Assembly: GCA_026008535.1 (NCBI GenBank)
Contig: BRKX01000004.1
Coordinates: forward strand, 32,864,501-32,928,500
Source: Perilla frutescens
Taxonomy: Eukaryota > Streptophyta > Magnoliopsida > Lamiales > Lamiaceae
DNA: 64,000 nucleotides
Direction: 5' to 3'
The position numbers were made by a program, and so were the translations under genes. Below the pieces are notes generated by a model. It had not been told where the DNA came from. It ran no database searches and saw only the letters and a list, made by a program, of their open reading frames with translations. Below, one piece after another: positions 34,884-47,800 of the stretch; the stretch's first letter is position 1; every line of letters begins with the position of its first letter.

Positions 34884-36883
34884 ATGAGTGAGAAGGGCAG
34901 CGAACTGGGGAGCGAGTACACTAATGATACGGGATCGGTGGTGAGGTCCGATATGGGTGTTGAAGGTGAGTCTATCGGAGCCGACCGTTCCGGTTTGGAG
35001 ACCGAGTCTGACAGCGAGGTTTTTGCTCGGTCGGCTACACGCGACGCTGCAAAAAAGAGAAAGAGTAAGGGTGACGGTGAGAAAAAAGCGATGGTGTCGC
35101 CTCGACCGCCAGCTCAGGTAGCTGAAATTCGGGCCTTCGTGAACCAGAAAGTAGTCATCGACCTCGAGGAGCGTTTTGATGGCTTCAAGATAAGAATTCC
35201 TACTCCTGCTGAGCGGGCTTGTTCTCCGCCGGATGATTGGATGGCCCTTTACACTGCTATCTTTGATATCGGGGTTGGACTCCCTCTCCACCCGTATTTC
35301 CTGAGCATTATTGGACGGTATGGGTTAGCTCCTGGTCAGATAGCGCCAAATGGTTGGAGCCAGATGGCGGGAATGTATTTATTGTGGCAAAGACTTGGTT
35401 TTGGCGAGCCTTCTTTCGAAGATTGGCATGCGGCATACTACATCAGTACTAAGAAGGCTGATCCTTACATCTTCCACTTCTCTTTTCGACCAAACTGGAA
35501 GCAAAAAGGGAGCAAGGGTAGCAATAGGAAGTTTCTGGAGGGGCTCACGTCTTCAAACAGTGAATGGAAATCGTCTTTCATTTTTGTTCCTAATGTCGTG
35601 GCCGGGCAGTCTTATGCTACCACTGCTTTTGTCGAAACTCATTGTGTGTTTATGATTTCATCTCTGTACTGTCTGTATTTTTTTGTTGGATTTCGTTTAC
35701 TCCTCACTGATGGTGTTTTCTTTGTCTCCCCATTTGATGTGCAGCTGCGCCTCCGGTTGCTTCATCTAAGGAGATTTCGGGCAGGATTCTCGCGGCCCTG
35801 AAAGTTGTTGATCTCTCATTTGACACTATCATTGATAGGAAGAAGAGGTCCATTTCTGGTGATCCTGGGCAGAATCGAGTTACGGTAATCAACGCTGCTG
35901 CCCTCCGTGTCAAGACTACAATGGTGAAACCATTCGTGGAGCCGGATGGTGCCGATGACGCTCCGTTCGGTTTTATCCGATCATATCAGAGCCCTGGGGA
36001 TTCTGCTAGCGGTCCGAAGGAGAAGGAGCAGAATTTGGCCAGTTCGGCTCCGGTGGTTCCTGTTTCGCTTGGGGTGCCTAAACGGCCGCTCTTCCAACCA
36101 TTCGGTAGTTCAATTGGTGTGGGCATGGGTGGCTCCCTGGTTGGTAGTTCGAAACCAGCATGGCTTGTCCCGATGGAGACGAAGCTCGAGAACTTGGCGG
36201 TATCGCCCGATTGGCTGGGGTCGTTGCCTGTCGGCGTTTCAGAGACACTCGCCCTTGCTCAACAACAAGCTCTCCTGGTAATGGTTCGGTTGTTTTCGTT
36301 AGTAATAATTAATAATAATTAACATCGGCAGTAATGATTGTTGTTGAACACTTATCTTCATCTTCGTGCTTAGGCCGAGCTGACGGTGAACGAGTGCAAG
36401 AGAAGGATTGACGAAGAGCTTCTGCGGCTGATTGACCGTTCGACACGCTCGAGCGAAGAGGCAGCTTGCTGGAAGGAAAAGTTTGATCGTCTAAACGGCG
36501 AGCATGTGAAGCTGCTCGACCGTGAAGCAACTCTTCAGAAGGAGTTAGATGCCTCCAAGCATTCGGAGACGGCTCTGCGAGTCAAGGTGGACAGTCAGGA
36601 CGAGCAGCTTGAGAAGTTGAGGGAAAAGGTTGCCGAGCTCCGGGCTGGAATTGGGCTTGATCGGGCGGTAGTGTTCAATTCCGAGAGTTGGTCCGGGTTA
36701 AGGAAGCAGATGGAGGAGCACTATATTTCCGGGGTGATAGATGATGTCATGACGCACTGTGATGGGGATATTAACAAGTATCGCGGGTGGCTGGAGGATC
36801 GGGCGAAGGAGGTTAGCGCCGAGGACGGAACCGCGGAGCCTTCGACCACTGCTGAAGCTGCTAGAGCTCCTTCTTCTACTTAG
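34884..36883 (+). CDS. Antisense three-exon gene carried by the Tat element (Transposase_28-like)
   Basis: Plus-strand gene, opposite to the element's gag-pol. Exons 34884-35643, 35745-36277 and 36374-36883 join with consistent phases into 600 codons plus stop without interruption; both introns are GT-AG. The start is the first ATG in frame (34884). Residues 1-75 are acidic/serine-rich with a basic cluster KKRKSKGDGEKK (possible nuclear signal). Residues about 95-220 (PSPPDDWM-like CSPPDDWMALY, then GVGLPLHPYFLSIIGRYGLAPGQIAPNG, then MYLLWQRLG) resemble the plant domain annotated in Pfam as putative gypsy-type transposon/Transposase_28 (recalled, not searched). Exon 2 is low-complexity. Exon 3 (MNECKRRIDEELLRLIDRST...LREKVAELRAG) is a long predicted coiled coil. 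Function unknown. It is intact while the sense-strand pol is decayed. Tat-lineage elements are known to carry extra ORFs, some antisense. Confidence 0.75.
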
Positions 36884-37260
36884 CCACCTACTCGATCAGG
36901 CTGAGATCGAGTTTATCTTCCATTTTACTTCGTTGGCACTTTTTTGTTATTTTTATTATCTTTACTCCTTCGACTGCTGCGTTTGGGAACTTCGTTGTTT
37001 TGCCGACTTGATTAAAATTTTTTGTTTTCTTTTTTCGGGCTCGCTCATAGCCTTGTCGTTCGTTTTATCTCGTAAGCAACACACAAAACTGTGTTAGGAA
37101 ATGCCGAAAGATTTGAGCTAATAATCTAAATAAGGATAGAGGTGGTGGACGTACCTTTGGGGCGCATGGCCCCCTTCAAGAAAATTGTCAGTAATTGTTT
37201 GGCGGGAAAGAAAAAGGTAAAAATACTCATAATGAAAACAAAGGAAAATTAAATAATAGT

Positions 37261-38520
37261 TTAGTAATGATACTGTTTTAGGTGAGCAATGTTCCAGGTA
37301 CTCGGCACGTCTCTGCCGTCTTCGTTCATGAGTCGGTAGGCTCCGTTGCCTGTCACTTGAGAGATTCGGTAGGGCCCTTCCCATACTGGAGCTAACTTTC
37401 CAGCTCCGAGCTCCTTGGTATTTTGGAAGATTCTTCTTATCACTAGGTCTCTAACCTTGAAGCTCCTCAGCCGAACACCCTTGTTGTAGTGTTTGGCTAC
37501 TGATTGTTGGTAAGCTACTATCCGCATTGCTGCTTGATCTCTGTGTTCATTTAGTAGGTCGAGGTTGATAGCTAGCTCCTGATTATTGGTTCCCTCGCTT
37601 GCCCATTCGACCCTGGGCGATCCCAAATCTACTTCGGTTGGCAGCACCGCCTCTGAGCCGTAAACAAGTGAGAATGGAGTCTCCCCGGTCGAGCTCCTTG
37701 CCGTAGTTCGATATGACCAAAGTGTTCCGGGCAGCTGCTCCACCCATGCTCCTTTTGCTCGCCCGAGTCTCTTCTTCAAGGTGTTCATGATGCTTTTGTT
37801 GGTCGATTCCACTTGTCCGTTTGCTGCCGGGTACCTCGGGGTCGAGTACCTTATTTTAATATCCCACTGTTCACAAAAATCTTGAAATTTGTTGCTGATG
37901 AATTGGGAGCCGTTGTCTGTAACGATTTCCTTGGGCACTCCGAATCTGCAAATAATATATTTCCACAGAAATGAAGTTACCTCGTTGTCTTTGATCGATG
38001 CATAGGCTTCTGCTTCTACCCATTTTGTGAAGTAGTCAGTTAGGACCAAGAGGTATTTCTTCTGCTGAACTCCTGTGGGCATTGGCCCTACTATGTCCAT
38101 TCCCCACTTCATAAATGGCCAGGTAATGATGCCGGAGTGCAACTGTTCTGCTGGCTGGTGCGGTATCGGGGCAAATACTTGGCATCTGTTGCATCTTTTG
38201 ACGTACTCAATTGCATCTTTCCTCATCGTGGGCCAATAGAATCCTCAAGTGAGAGCTCGGCTTGCTAAACTTCTGGGCCCGGAATGGTTTCCACACTGTC
38301 CTTCGTGTAAGTCGATCAGTACTTGCCTTGACTCTAGTGGATCCACGCAACGCAGGTAGGGACCGATAAAGGACCTTCTATATAGCTTGCCTTCAATTAA
38401 AGTGAACCGGGCTGCCTTAGCTTTCAACCTTCTAGCTTTTGTCTTGTCTTCGGGCAGTATGTCGCTTAACAAATAATTGAGGATCGGAGTGATCCATGAG
38501 TCGGTGCTTATGTCCATCAC
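37261..38520 (-). pseudogene. Tat element integrase
   Basis: Integrase, joining element cDNA to the host chromosome. The zinc-binding HHCC region spans LHEGQCGNH and CNRC. The core triad is in MDIVGP, TDNGSQF and GQVESTN. A C-terminal domain (FKVRDLVIRR... LAPVWEGPYRI) ends HLKQYHY and stop at 37261. One in-frame TGA at about 38242-38244 interrupts the zinc region, at a position where CGA (Arg) would be usual. Otherwise the frame is open. The polypeptide was originally part of gag-pol. Confidence 0.9.
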
Positions 38521-38599
38521 TGTTGCCTCGGCCGCTTCGGCTTCGGGTGGGTCGGATTTTCAGGTGGCTGGCCACTCGACAAAGACGAGAGGGATGTTC

Positions 38600-40914
38600 A
38601 TTTCTGTTGGTCGATCCATATTTGAGCCCAGATTGGCTAACGCGTCCGCCAGTCAGTTTTCTTCTCGGGCTACATGCTCCACTTTTAGATCTGGGAACTC
38701 CTCTCCTGCTTTTTTAGCCAGCTCCAAATATCTTTGCATTCTGCCTTCTCTGGCTTGGAAATCTCCTTTTAATTGGTTTACAATGAGCTGCGAGTCCCAA
38801 ATCTTTGGCTAGAGACAGGCCGGCTAGAAGGGCTTCATACTCCGTTTCGTTATTTGTGGCCTTGAAGCCACACTTTACTGCTCGTTCGATCACGAACCCT
38901 TCAGGGGATGTCAGCACGATCCCCAATCCACTCCCTCGTACATTGCTGGAATCGTCGACGTGAAGGGTCCAGGATTGCACTGTTGCCTTGTTAACATTGA
39001 TCGTGTTGATCCTCTCAAATTCCTTATCTGCGAGCTCCTGCTGGTCAACGGAAAAGTCAGCTATAAAATCTGCTAAAATTTGAGATTTAATAGAAGAGCG
39101 GGGGAGGAAAGAGATATCGTATTCTCTGAGCTCGACAGCCCACTTAGCCACTTGACCGGTGAGGTCGGATTTGTGAAATATGGTCTTCATTGGGTAGGAG
39201 GTGATGACGCTGATTGGGTGAGCCTGGAAGTATGATTTGAGCTTTCTTGATGCCACCACCAAAGTTAAGGCCAGCTTCTCTACCTGGGTGTAGCGAGTCT
39301 CCGCGTCGAGCATGCTTCTGCTTGTGTAAAATACTGGATGTTGTTTCCCGTTCTCCTCCCGTATCAAAACTGCATTCAAAGATTTAGTAGACACAGAAAG
39401 GTAAAGAAAGAGGGGTTCGCCGGGTACCGGCTTTGAGAGCAGAGGTGGACTTGATAAATATTTTTTAATTTCCTCGAGGGCAGCGGCGCACTCGGAAGTC
39501 CATTCAAATGTTTTTTCTTGGTCAGCGTGTTGAAGAAAGGTCTGCTCTTCTCTGAGTATTTGGAGATAAATCGGCTGAGTGCAGCTAGTCGTCCAGTTAA
39601 CCATTGGACATCTTTCACACTCCCTGGCTGCTTAATATTCTGTATTGATCTGATCTGATTTGGGCTCGCTTCGATTCCCCGTTTTGTCACAATGTAGCCG
39701 AGAAATCTTCCAGACGTCACGCAGAATGAACATTTGGCCAGGTTCAGCTTCATGTTATACTTTTTTAGGATCTTGAATGTTTCCGCCAAGTGCCGAATGT
39801 GATCAGAGCGATCTAATGACTTCACCAACATATCGTTGATGTATACCTCCATCGTCCGGCCTATCAACTCCCTAAACATAGTGTTGACCAGCCTCTGGTA
39901 CGTTGCACCGGCGTTCTTGAGACCGAAAGACATCACCAAGTTGCAGTAATTGCCTCTGGGGGTCATGTATGCAGTACTTTCTATGTCGTCCGGATGCATT
40001 GGAATTTGGTTATAGCCGGCGAACGCGTCCATGAAGCTCATGATTTCATGACCTGCAGTAGCATCAACAAGAGCGTCAATATTAGGTAAAGGAAAAGGGT
40101 CGTGGGGACAAGCCTCATTTAAATCGGTGAAGTCCGTGCACATTCAATCCTTGCTGTTCTTCTTCTTCACCAATACTACGTTTGCGAGCCACGTCGGGTA
40201 CTGTACTTCTCGGACCAAACCATTTTGAAGCAGTTTGTTGTTCTCATTTTCGATAATCTGTTCTTTCTTTGGTGAAAATTTCCTTCTTCGTTGCTTGACT
40301 GGCTTGACTGTCGGGTCGATGTTCAATCGGTGACAGCAGACTTCTGGGTCGATGCCAGTCATATCCCCATACGACCATGTGCAACAATCACGGTGCTCTA
40401 TCAGAAAAATTACGAGTTGTGATTTTTGTTCCGGCTCGAGCTGGGAACCAATGTAGGTGACACGGTCGGCATGTTCTGGGAAGAGTTGAACTGGAATGAG
40501 CTCTTCTAATGTGGGCTCGACGTAGCTCAATCGGGATGATGACGCCTCCATTACTCCCCTCCAGGGTTGGTTGTTGGCCGCGGCTTCGATGTTCAAACTG
40601 TCGGAAGTTGTAGGAGGTGGATCGACCGTGGCGGAGGCTCCAGCTCCGTCGAACGCAGCCGATGGGATTTCCACCTCACTCGATCGTGAGGCTGTTTTCG
40701 CAGGTTCCGCCGCCGAGGTCGCTCCAACTGTCGGGTCAATCTCCACGTGTTCGATCAAGTTAACATTTCCCCTTGATTTTCCTGGCAAGCTCGATCGATA
40801 ACACTCCCTGGAACTAGTCTGATCACCCTTAACGGTCCTAATTCCCCAAGGAGTTGGGAATTTGAGCATCTGCTGGAAGGTGGATGGCACGGCTTGGAGA
40901 TCATAAAGCCAGGG
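38600..40914 (-). pseudogene. Tat element reverse transcriptase and two RNase H domains
   Basis: Continues, across the nested element, the frame of the protease at 51645. RT motifs: MCTDFTDLNEACPHDPFPLP, DAFAGYNQIPMHPDD, MSFGLKNAGATYQRL and YINDMLVKS at 39832-39843, where the catalytic YxDD has lost its first Asp to Asn. RT-linked RNase H follows (LFLYLSVSTKSLNAVLIRE), then a second RNase H (LHVDDSSNVRGSGLGIV, NNETEYEALLAG), the double-RNase-H layout of the Tat clade. Defects: stop at 40144-40146, frameshift near 39510 in an A run, a deletion/frameshift near 38808, and a stop near 38656. Dead. Confidence 0.9.
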
Positions 40915-42236
40915 TGATGGGTGTCGAAACCAACAAAAATAAACCTGTTTTTCAATATCCAAATAAATTGCAATAGTAGCAAGCAGGGTCGAACCACAGA
41001 GACTGGTAAATTAAATATTAATCTTTTTATCTAAAATCCTATAACTAAAGGGGGGGTTTCGAATACTGGAATTAAAAATAATTCAACGAAAACAATTAAA
41101 TGGTAAAGAAATAAAATGACAAACGAAGATCAATTAAGAGAAATATCTAGCTCAAGAATAATCTCGACAACGGACTACACAATTTGATCACAGATGCACA
41201 GATATAATTCACTTCTCTCTCTAAATTGGCTATGGCTATTGGTACGACCTAACAACCTCGTTTCTCCTTAATTAATCGGCAGCCAAGGTACGACCGTTAA
41301 CTACTTCTCTAATTAATAGACAATCCTAGGTACGACCATAGAATTAAATCTACTAACAGCATTAATAACCAGAGAAACACCAATTCAAACCCATGAAAGT
41401 CATACGATGACCCGTTCAGATAAGATTATAAATCCCCAAAGTGTCGAAAGCGGGACTGTTTACCCCCAATCTATCCAATTGCGCTACTTAGGCAAATAAT
41501 CTAGACAATTACGGATCTAGATAATTCACTAGCAAGATATCATTCTAACAATCATACAACGTGCACTTTGCATAATCATTAAAACAATAACAGAAATCAC
41601 AAACAGAGGATTTATAAATAAAGAGAGAAATTAATTATAATAAAACCAATTCGATCTCACAAACGTGTAGAATCCGAGTCTCGATTATCCTCTCGCTAGA
41701 AAAGTGTTTAGAACATCATCATGGAATAATAACAAAATCTGGAAAAATATGAAAACTATGAAATCTGCGTTCTTCAATTGTGAATGGTGTGAATGGCGTC
41801 TGGTCTGGAGAGAGAAAATTAATTCCGGATATATATGTATCTTCTAGATATTCTATTCTCTCTCCTCTCTCCCAATGGTAAGTCTTCTACTCCTTCTTGG
41901 ACTCTAAGGCTCTTTCCTTGTGAAAAATCGCCAACTGGAAGGAAGAATTTCGTCCATGTATATCTCTGCTGGGCCCACTTTTGATTTTATGAATTAAATC
42001 CCGCCAGCAGACTAAGGCGTGGCCACGCCTTATCTGCCAGAAGCTCCTGGACTCTTCCTACTCGAAATTCTTCAATTCTTTTGCTTCCAAAATGATCATT
42101 TTAGCCTTCTTTCCTACAAAACACCTTTATTCCCTTGCAAAACTCAAAAGATCATCAAATCCCAATAAACGCACAACAAAGCTTAGTAAAACAAGGGAAA
42201 ATCACCTAAAAATAGGTGCAAATATGCAACTTATCA
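40915..42236 (-). repeat. 3' LTR of the Athila element
   Basis: 1322 bp, plus-strand ends TGATGGGTG...CTTATCA. It contains a perfect 20-bp palindrome TAAGGCGTGGCCACGCCTTA at 42013-42032. Preceded (minus direction) by the polypurine tract AAGTGTGAGGGGGTT. The last three bases of the other LTR read TAA where this one has TGA, one of about ten differences. Confidence 0.97.
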
Positions 42237-43290
42237 AACCCCCTCACACTTAAGCTTTGCTTGTCCTCAAGCAAGAGAATAAAACCAAAACAAAAACAAC
42301 TTCAATGCCCTTTCACAACTTAAACCATAATGCTCCAAATAAATGAACCAATACACAAATTAAGCACCAACAATGAAAGGAATGAATTTCCAACACTAAC
42401 ACCAATGATCAAATATTTCCATGATTTCTCAAAATCCAAGTGTAATGGAATTCAACACCCTCACCAAGATTCACTCAAAATCGCTCAAATGTGTTTAAGG
42501 CTCAAATATCTGGACACTCAAGTCAAAACATAGAAGACCCTTCCATAAGCTTGCAAATATATCAAGTTGGCACCAAACAGTGAGTAAAAATGGAAAATTA
42601 GGGACTTCAATTTTGGTTGTAACGGGGTTTCAGGTTGGGGTGGATAAACAAGGATATTTATGCTCCAAAATTGAAGGAATGGCATCCATTTTTCAAAAGA
42701 CATCAAAACGGCACAAATTTCCCATCCTTCTTACTTTTTCCACACAAGAAGGCTCTAATCAACAAAAATTTTCTTCCATTCAACCTTCTCCAAGTCTTTC
42801 ATTCCCTCTTTTTTTTCACAATCTTTTTTTTCGATTTTTCGTCATATTTTTTTTTTCTTTTTCAATTTTCACTCCCCAATCACAGCTCCAAACTCTCCCT
42901 TTTTTTTCTATTTTCTTTTTCAAAACCAATCTCAAGCACTTCACTTCTACTTCCCAAATTTAGCCAACTCACAATACCAACCCAAATGAACAAAGTATGC
43001 ACATTCCTTCAATTAATGGGATCAAATCATGGTAATCAAAACAAAGAAGGATAAACATGGCTGGTAACGTGGTTAAAATTCAATAAAAACAGGCCAAGGC
43101 TCAAAACGGCTATCTAGGGATTTTTCTTTAAAGGTAAGCTCAAATAGAAGGCTAAAATTGGCTTTTCCTAATTGCCCTTTTTCATATTCCTTATCACTGA
43201 GGCAATCCCAAATGCATAACAAAGCAAGTTCTAGAAGATAATCAACTATGCATGACATTCGCACATGGAAAGAAGGAGCAATTAAATTGA

Positions 43291-43606
43291 ATGATGCTCA
43301 AGCTCAAAACTCACCAAAATTAAGGTCATTGGCATATCATTCCACACACTTTTCATTCAATTCGTCATCAAAAGCAAAAGACCAAGGTGTAGAGAATGTA
43401 AACTCAATCAAACCATGCCAATACTCAACTGTACATCAATTCATCTCAATGATGCTCAAGCTCAAAACTCACCAAAATTAAGGTCATTGGCATATCATTC
43501 CACACACTTTTCATTCAATTCGTCATCAAAAGCAAAAGACCAAGGTGTAGAGAATGTAAACTCAATCAAACCATGCCAATACTCAACTGTACATCAATTC
43601 ATCTCA
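43291..43606. repeat. 158-bp tandem duplication, two copies
   Basis: Two adjacent copies beginning ATGATGCTCAAGCTCAAAAC appear identical over the full 158 bp. Lack of divergence means that the duplication is recent, or it was present in the copy that inserted. Confidence 0.9.
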
Positions 43607-44552
43607 ATGAAGCATCACAATGTAAATCACAAAAGGGAGAAAGGCTATCAATCTAAGCACAAAGAGACTCTCTTTTTTTTATATATATCATAAGCAAAAA
43701 GCAAACCAAAAGTAAAACAAAAGCAAAACAACAAAACAGCATAAAACGGCACTAACGAGCAACAAAAGACAAGACAAGCTTCAATAAAATCCAAACCAAC
43801 CCCCTTACACTTAAGCAAAACATTGTCCTCAATGTAAAAGCAAAAGAAAGAAAAGAGGACTGCCCTGAAATTGACTACTGCGGAGGCGGTGGAGGATGAA
43901 ACCCATTCTGAATGGTGCGGCTTGGAGTACCTGTGGCATCTTTGAAGTTACTTTCTTAGGTCCCATAGATAAAAAAAAATCGACCCCCCCTCACACTGAG
44001 CAAAGACGAGTGTTGTACGGCTGTGAGGGAAAAATGAGGACGGTGAGAATTTGGCATCTAGGAATGGCGGTGAAACGCCGGCGAGGAGGCAGAGAGGCAA
44101 CGGTGTTGGAAGGGGTGAATGGCGGAGAGATGGTGGCTGTGCAGAGAGAGCGGCGCCTGGAGATGACCGGTGATGAAGATGATGAAGATGATGGATGTTG
44201 GTGGAGACAGCCGCGGTGGTCGTCGGCGGCTCTTTGAGAGAGCGGCGATGCTCGTGAATGGAGGCGGCGGCGGTTATGGTGATTGGAGGCGGCGGTGGGT
44301 TCTTCAAATTGGGGATTGTTGAAGGTTTGACTTTGGGAAGAAAGAATTGACCCACTCTATATAATAAAAGAAGAAATTTCCAAAAAACTAAACACGTTTT
44401 TGCCTATTCCAGATTTATTTATTGTTTTTTTTTATTATTTTTTTTTTAATTTTTTTTTTTAAAGAGATACAAATAAAAATAAAAAAAATTACCAAGGCAA
44501 AATACACCATAATTCGCTTCTCTTCACAAAATCAAACAGGAGCGTCCGCGAA

Positions 44553-44661
44553 GTAAGGCATGGTCATGCCTTACTAGTACTTCCCATCAGGCCAAAAATT
44601 CTCTCTCAGCTCCAAATCCAAACAGGAGCCTCTGCAAAATAAGGCATGGCCATGCCTTATT
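44553..44661. repeat. Pair of AAGGCATG-type palindromes in an 87-bp direct repeat
   Basis: 44638-44661 is a perfect 24-bp palindrome centred on GGCATGGCCATGCC; 44553-44574 is the same with one central mismatch pair (22 bp). Each follows AAACAGGAGC(C/G), so the two lie in direct repeats about 87 bp apart. The Athila LTR carries a variant (TAAGGCGTGGCCACGCCTTA). Confidence 0.85.
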
Positions 44662-44893
44662 AGCAGCTTCCTCCAGCACGAAATTCCTCCACAAAATGGG
44701 TACCTATGCACTCAAAACAACCACAAAACAACCACAAAGATTCTAATCCTCACTTGTTAGCTTGTTAGTGCCTCAAAAACAACCAAGAAAAGAAAAGAAA
44801 CAAAACAAAAACTAGAAACAAAGAGAAACAAGGTGGGTTGCCTCCCCCCGAGCGCATTTGGTTATCGTCGTTATGCCCGACGTTCCCTACTCT

Positions 44894-47800
44894 TCAAGGT
44901 GAGTAATGAGGCTCTTGTAGCCCAATGCAATCAATGCTTTGTGCTTGAAATCCTTCATAAAACGGCTTCAAACGATGCCCATTCACCTTGAATATTTTTC
45001 CCGAATCTAAGCTCTTAATCTCAACTGCACCATGTGAAAACACGTTAGTGACAACAAAGGGCCCTAACCATTTAGAGCGCAATTTTCCAGGAAACAATTT
45101 CAGCTTGGAGTGGTAAAGCAAAACTTTTTGACCAACAGTGAAAGTCTTTCTAGTGAGAACTTGGTCATGAAAGCGCTTTGTCTTTTCTTTATAGATCTTG
45201 GAGCTTTCAATAGCATCATTTCGGATTTCCTCCAACTCTTGCAGCTGCAATTTCCTATGAGTTCCAGCTTCATCCATACTCATGTTGAGTTGCTTAACGG
45301 CCCAGAAAGCCTTATGCTCAAGCTCGATGGGTAAGTGACATGGTTTACCAAAAAGCAACCGAAAAGGAGACATACCTATAGGGGTTTTGAAAGCCGTTCT
45401 GTACGCCCAAAGCGCGTCATTTAGCTTCAAACTCCAATCATTTCGATCAGGTCTCACAGTCTTCTCAAGAATTGCTTTCACCTCTCTATTAGAAACCTCG
45501 GCTTGGCCGCTTGTCTGTGGGTGGTAAGCAGTAGAGGTCCGGTGGGTTATGTTGTACTTCTTGAATAATGCGCCGACCACTTTGTTGCAGAAGTGAGTAC
45601 CACGATCACTGATAATGGCTCGAGGTGTGCCATATCTATCAAAGATGTGGGACTTGACAAACTTAACAACGGTATTAGCATCATCAGTACGAGTAGCCTG
45701 CGCTTCAACCCACTTAGAAACATAGTCAACCGCAAGAATGATGTACACAAAATTATTAGACTTGGGAAAAGGTCCCATAAAATCAATGCACCATATATCG
45801 AAAATTTCACAAACAAGGATAGGATTAAGGGGCATTTGATCTCTATGGCCTATACTTCCAGTCTTTTGACACCTTTCACAAGATTTGCAAAACAAATATG
45901 AATCACGAAAGATATTAGGTCAAAACAACCCACTTTCCAAGACTTTCCTAGCAGTTCTTTTAGGACCAAAGTGTCCACCACATGCAAAGGAATGACAAAA
46001 CATCAAGATGGAAGGAATTTCATGTTCATCAACACATCTCCTAATAATTTGATCAGAACAAAACTTCCACAAATAAGGCTCATCCCATACATAATATTTG
46101 GCATCACTTTTGATTTTATCTCTTTGAGCTCTCGACAAATCACTTGGTAAAGCCTTAGTTACAAGATAGTTAACTAAATCGGCGTACCAAGGTGTAAAAG
46201 TTTGCACAGAGTAGAGATACTCATCTGGGAATGCATCTTGCAACGGTCGCGGTGCTTCACTTGTGGGCAACCGGCTAAGATGGTCAGCAACTAGATTTTC
46301 AGAGCCCTTCTTGTCCTTTATCTCAATGTCAAATTCTTGAAGCAAAAGAATCCAACGAATGAGTCTCGGTTTAGCATCCTTTTTGGTGAATAAGAATCTG
46401 AGAGCAGAATGGTCAGAAAAGATAATGACTTTTGTACCAAGCAAATAAGATCGGAACTTTTCTAGAGCAAATACAACAGCTAAAAGTTCCTTTTCAGTGG
46501 TGGAATAATTTGCTTGTGCAGAATCAAGAGTCCTAGAGGCATAATAAATAACATGATGGGCTTGACCAACCTTTTGGCCTAAAATAGCACCAACTGCATA
46601 ATTACTCGCATCACACATAATTTCAAAAGGAAGTTCCCAATTAGGTGATTGAATAATAGGTGCAGAAATGAGCATATTTTTCAACAAATCAAAGGCCTGC
46701 TTGCAAGCATCATCAAAATTAAATTCTACCTCTTTTTGCAACAACTTACTCAAAGGTTGAGCAATTTTGGAGAAATTCTTGACGAAACGTCGATAGAAAC
46801 CTGCATGTCCAAGAAAAGAACGGACTTCCCTAACAGAGGTAGGGTAAGGCAATGATTTAATGACATCAATCTTAGCCTTATCGACTTCTATGCCTCTAGA
46901 CGACACTATATGCCCTAAAATCATTCCTTGATCAACCATAAAGTGGCATTTCTCATAATTTAAAACCAAATTAGTTTCAACACATCTTTGCAACACTTTA
47001 GTGAGGTTAATCAAGCATGCATCAAATGAATCCCCATATACAGTAAAATCATCCATAAATACCTCAATAATGTTTTCAACAAAATCAGAAAAAATGCTAA
47101 CCATACACCTTTGGAACGTTGCAGGAGCGTTGCACAATCCAAAGGGCATCCGCCTGCAAGCAAAAATACCAAAAGGACAGGTAAAGGCAGTTTTCTCTTG
47201 ATCCTCCGGGGCAATTGGGATTTGATGAAAACCCGAATATCCGTCTAGACAGCAATAGTGGGAACGACCTGCCAAGCGCTCAAGCATTTGGTCAATAAAA
47301 GGAAGTGGAAAATGGTCTTTTCTTGTTACTGCATTTAATTTTCTATAATCAGAACACATTCTCCAACCATTTTGCACTCGAGTTGGGACTAACTCACCCT
47401 CTGCATTTTCAACCACAGTAAAACCGGATTTCTTCGACACGACTTGAACTGGACTTACCCATTTAGAGTCAGAGATCGGAAAGATAATACCTGCATCGAG
47501 GAGCTTTAGTATTTCTTTCTTTACCACTTCAGTCATCGCTGGATTGAGTCTCCGTTGAGGATCACGACATGGCTTGCTATCTTCCTCCAACAAGATTCGG
47601 TGCATGCAAGTCGAAGGGCTCAGTCCCTTAATGTCTGCTATGGTCCAGCCAATAGCTTCTTTGTATTCCCGTAGCACTCGAATCAATCTTTTTTCCTCCA
47701 CTGGTTGAAGCTTGCTCGAGATTATGACTGGAAGAGTGTCATTATCTCCTAAAAATGCATATTTGAGATGCACAGGAAGTGGCTTCAAATCCAGCTTGGG

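Larger units (their letters stand above)
42237..44893 (-). other. 3' non-coding region of the Athila element
   Basis: Between the pol stop and the 3' LTR there is no env-like gene. It holds a 158-bp exact tandem duplication (43291-43448 and 43449-43606), poly-T/A tracts near 42800-42900 and 44400-44470, and two related palindromic segments at 44553-44574 and 44638-44661. An ORF at 44355-43948 (minus, 135 aa) is Pro/His/Ser-rich with a trinucleotide-like GGCGGC/GATGAT composition. It has no recognisable domain and is probably not a gene, although its GC-rich segment differs from its surroundings. Confidence 0.6.

Noticed and set aside
34572..35291. 239-codon minus-strand ORF
   Set aside because: It is the complement of the first antisense-gene exon and leader, with no domain of its own.
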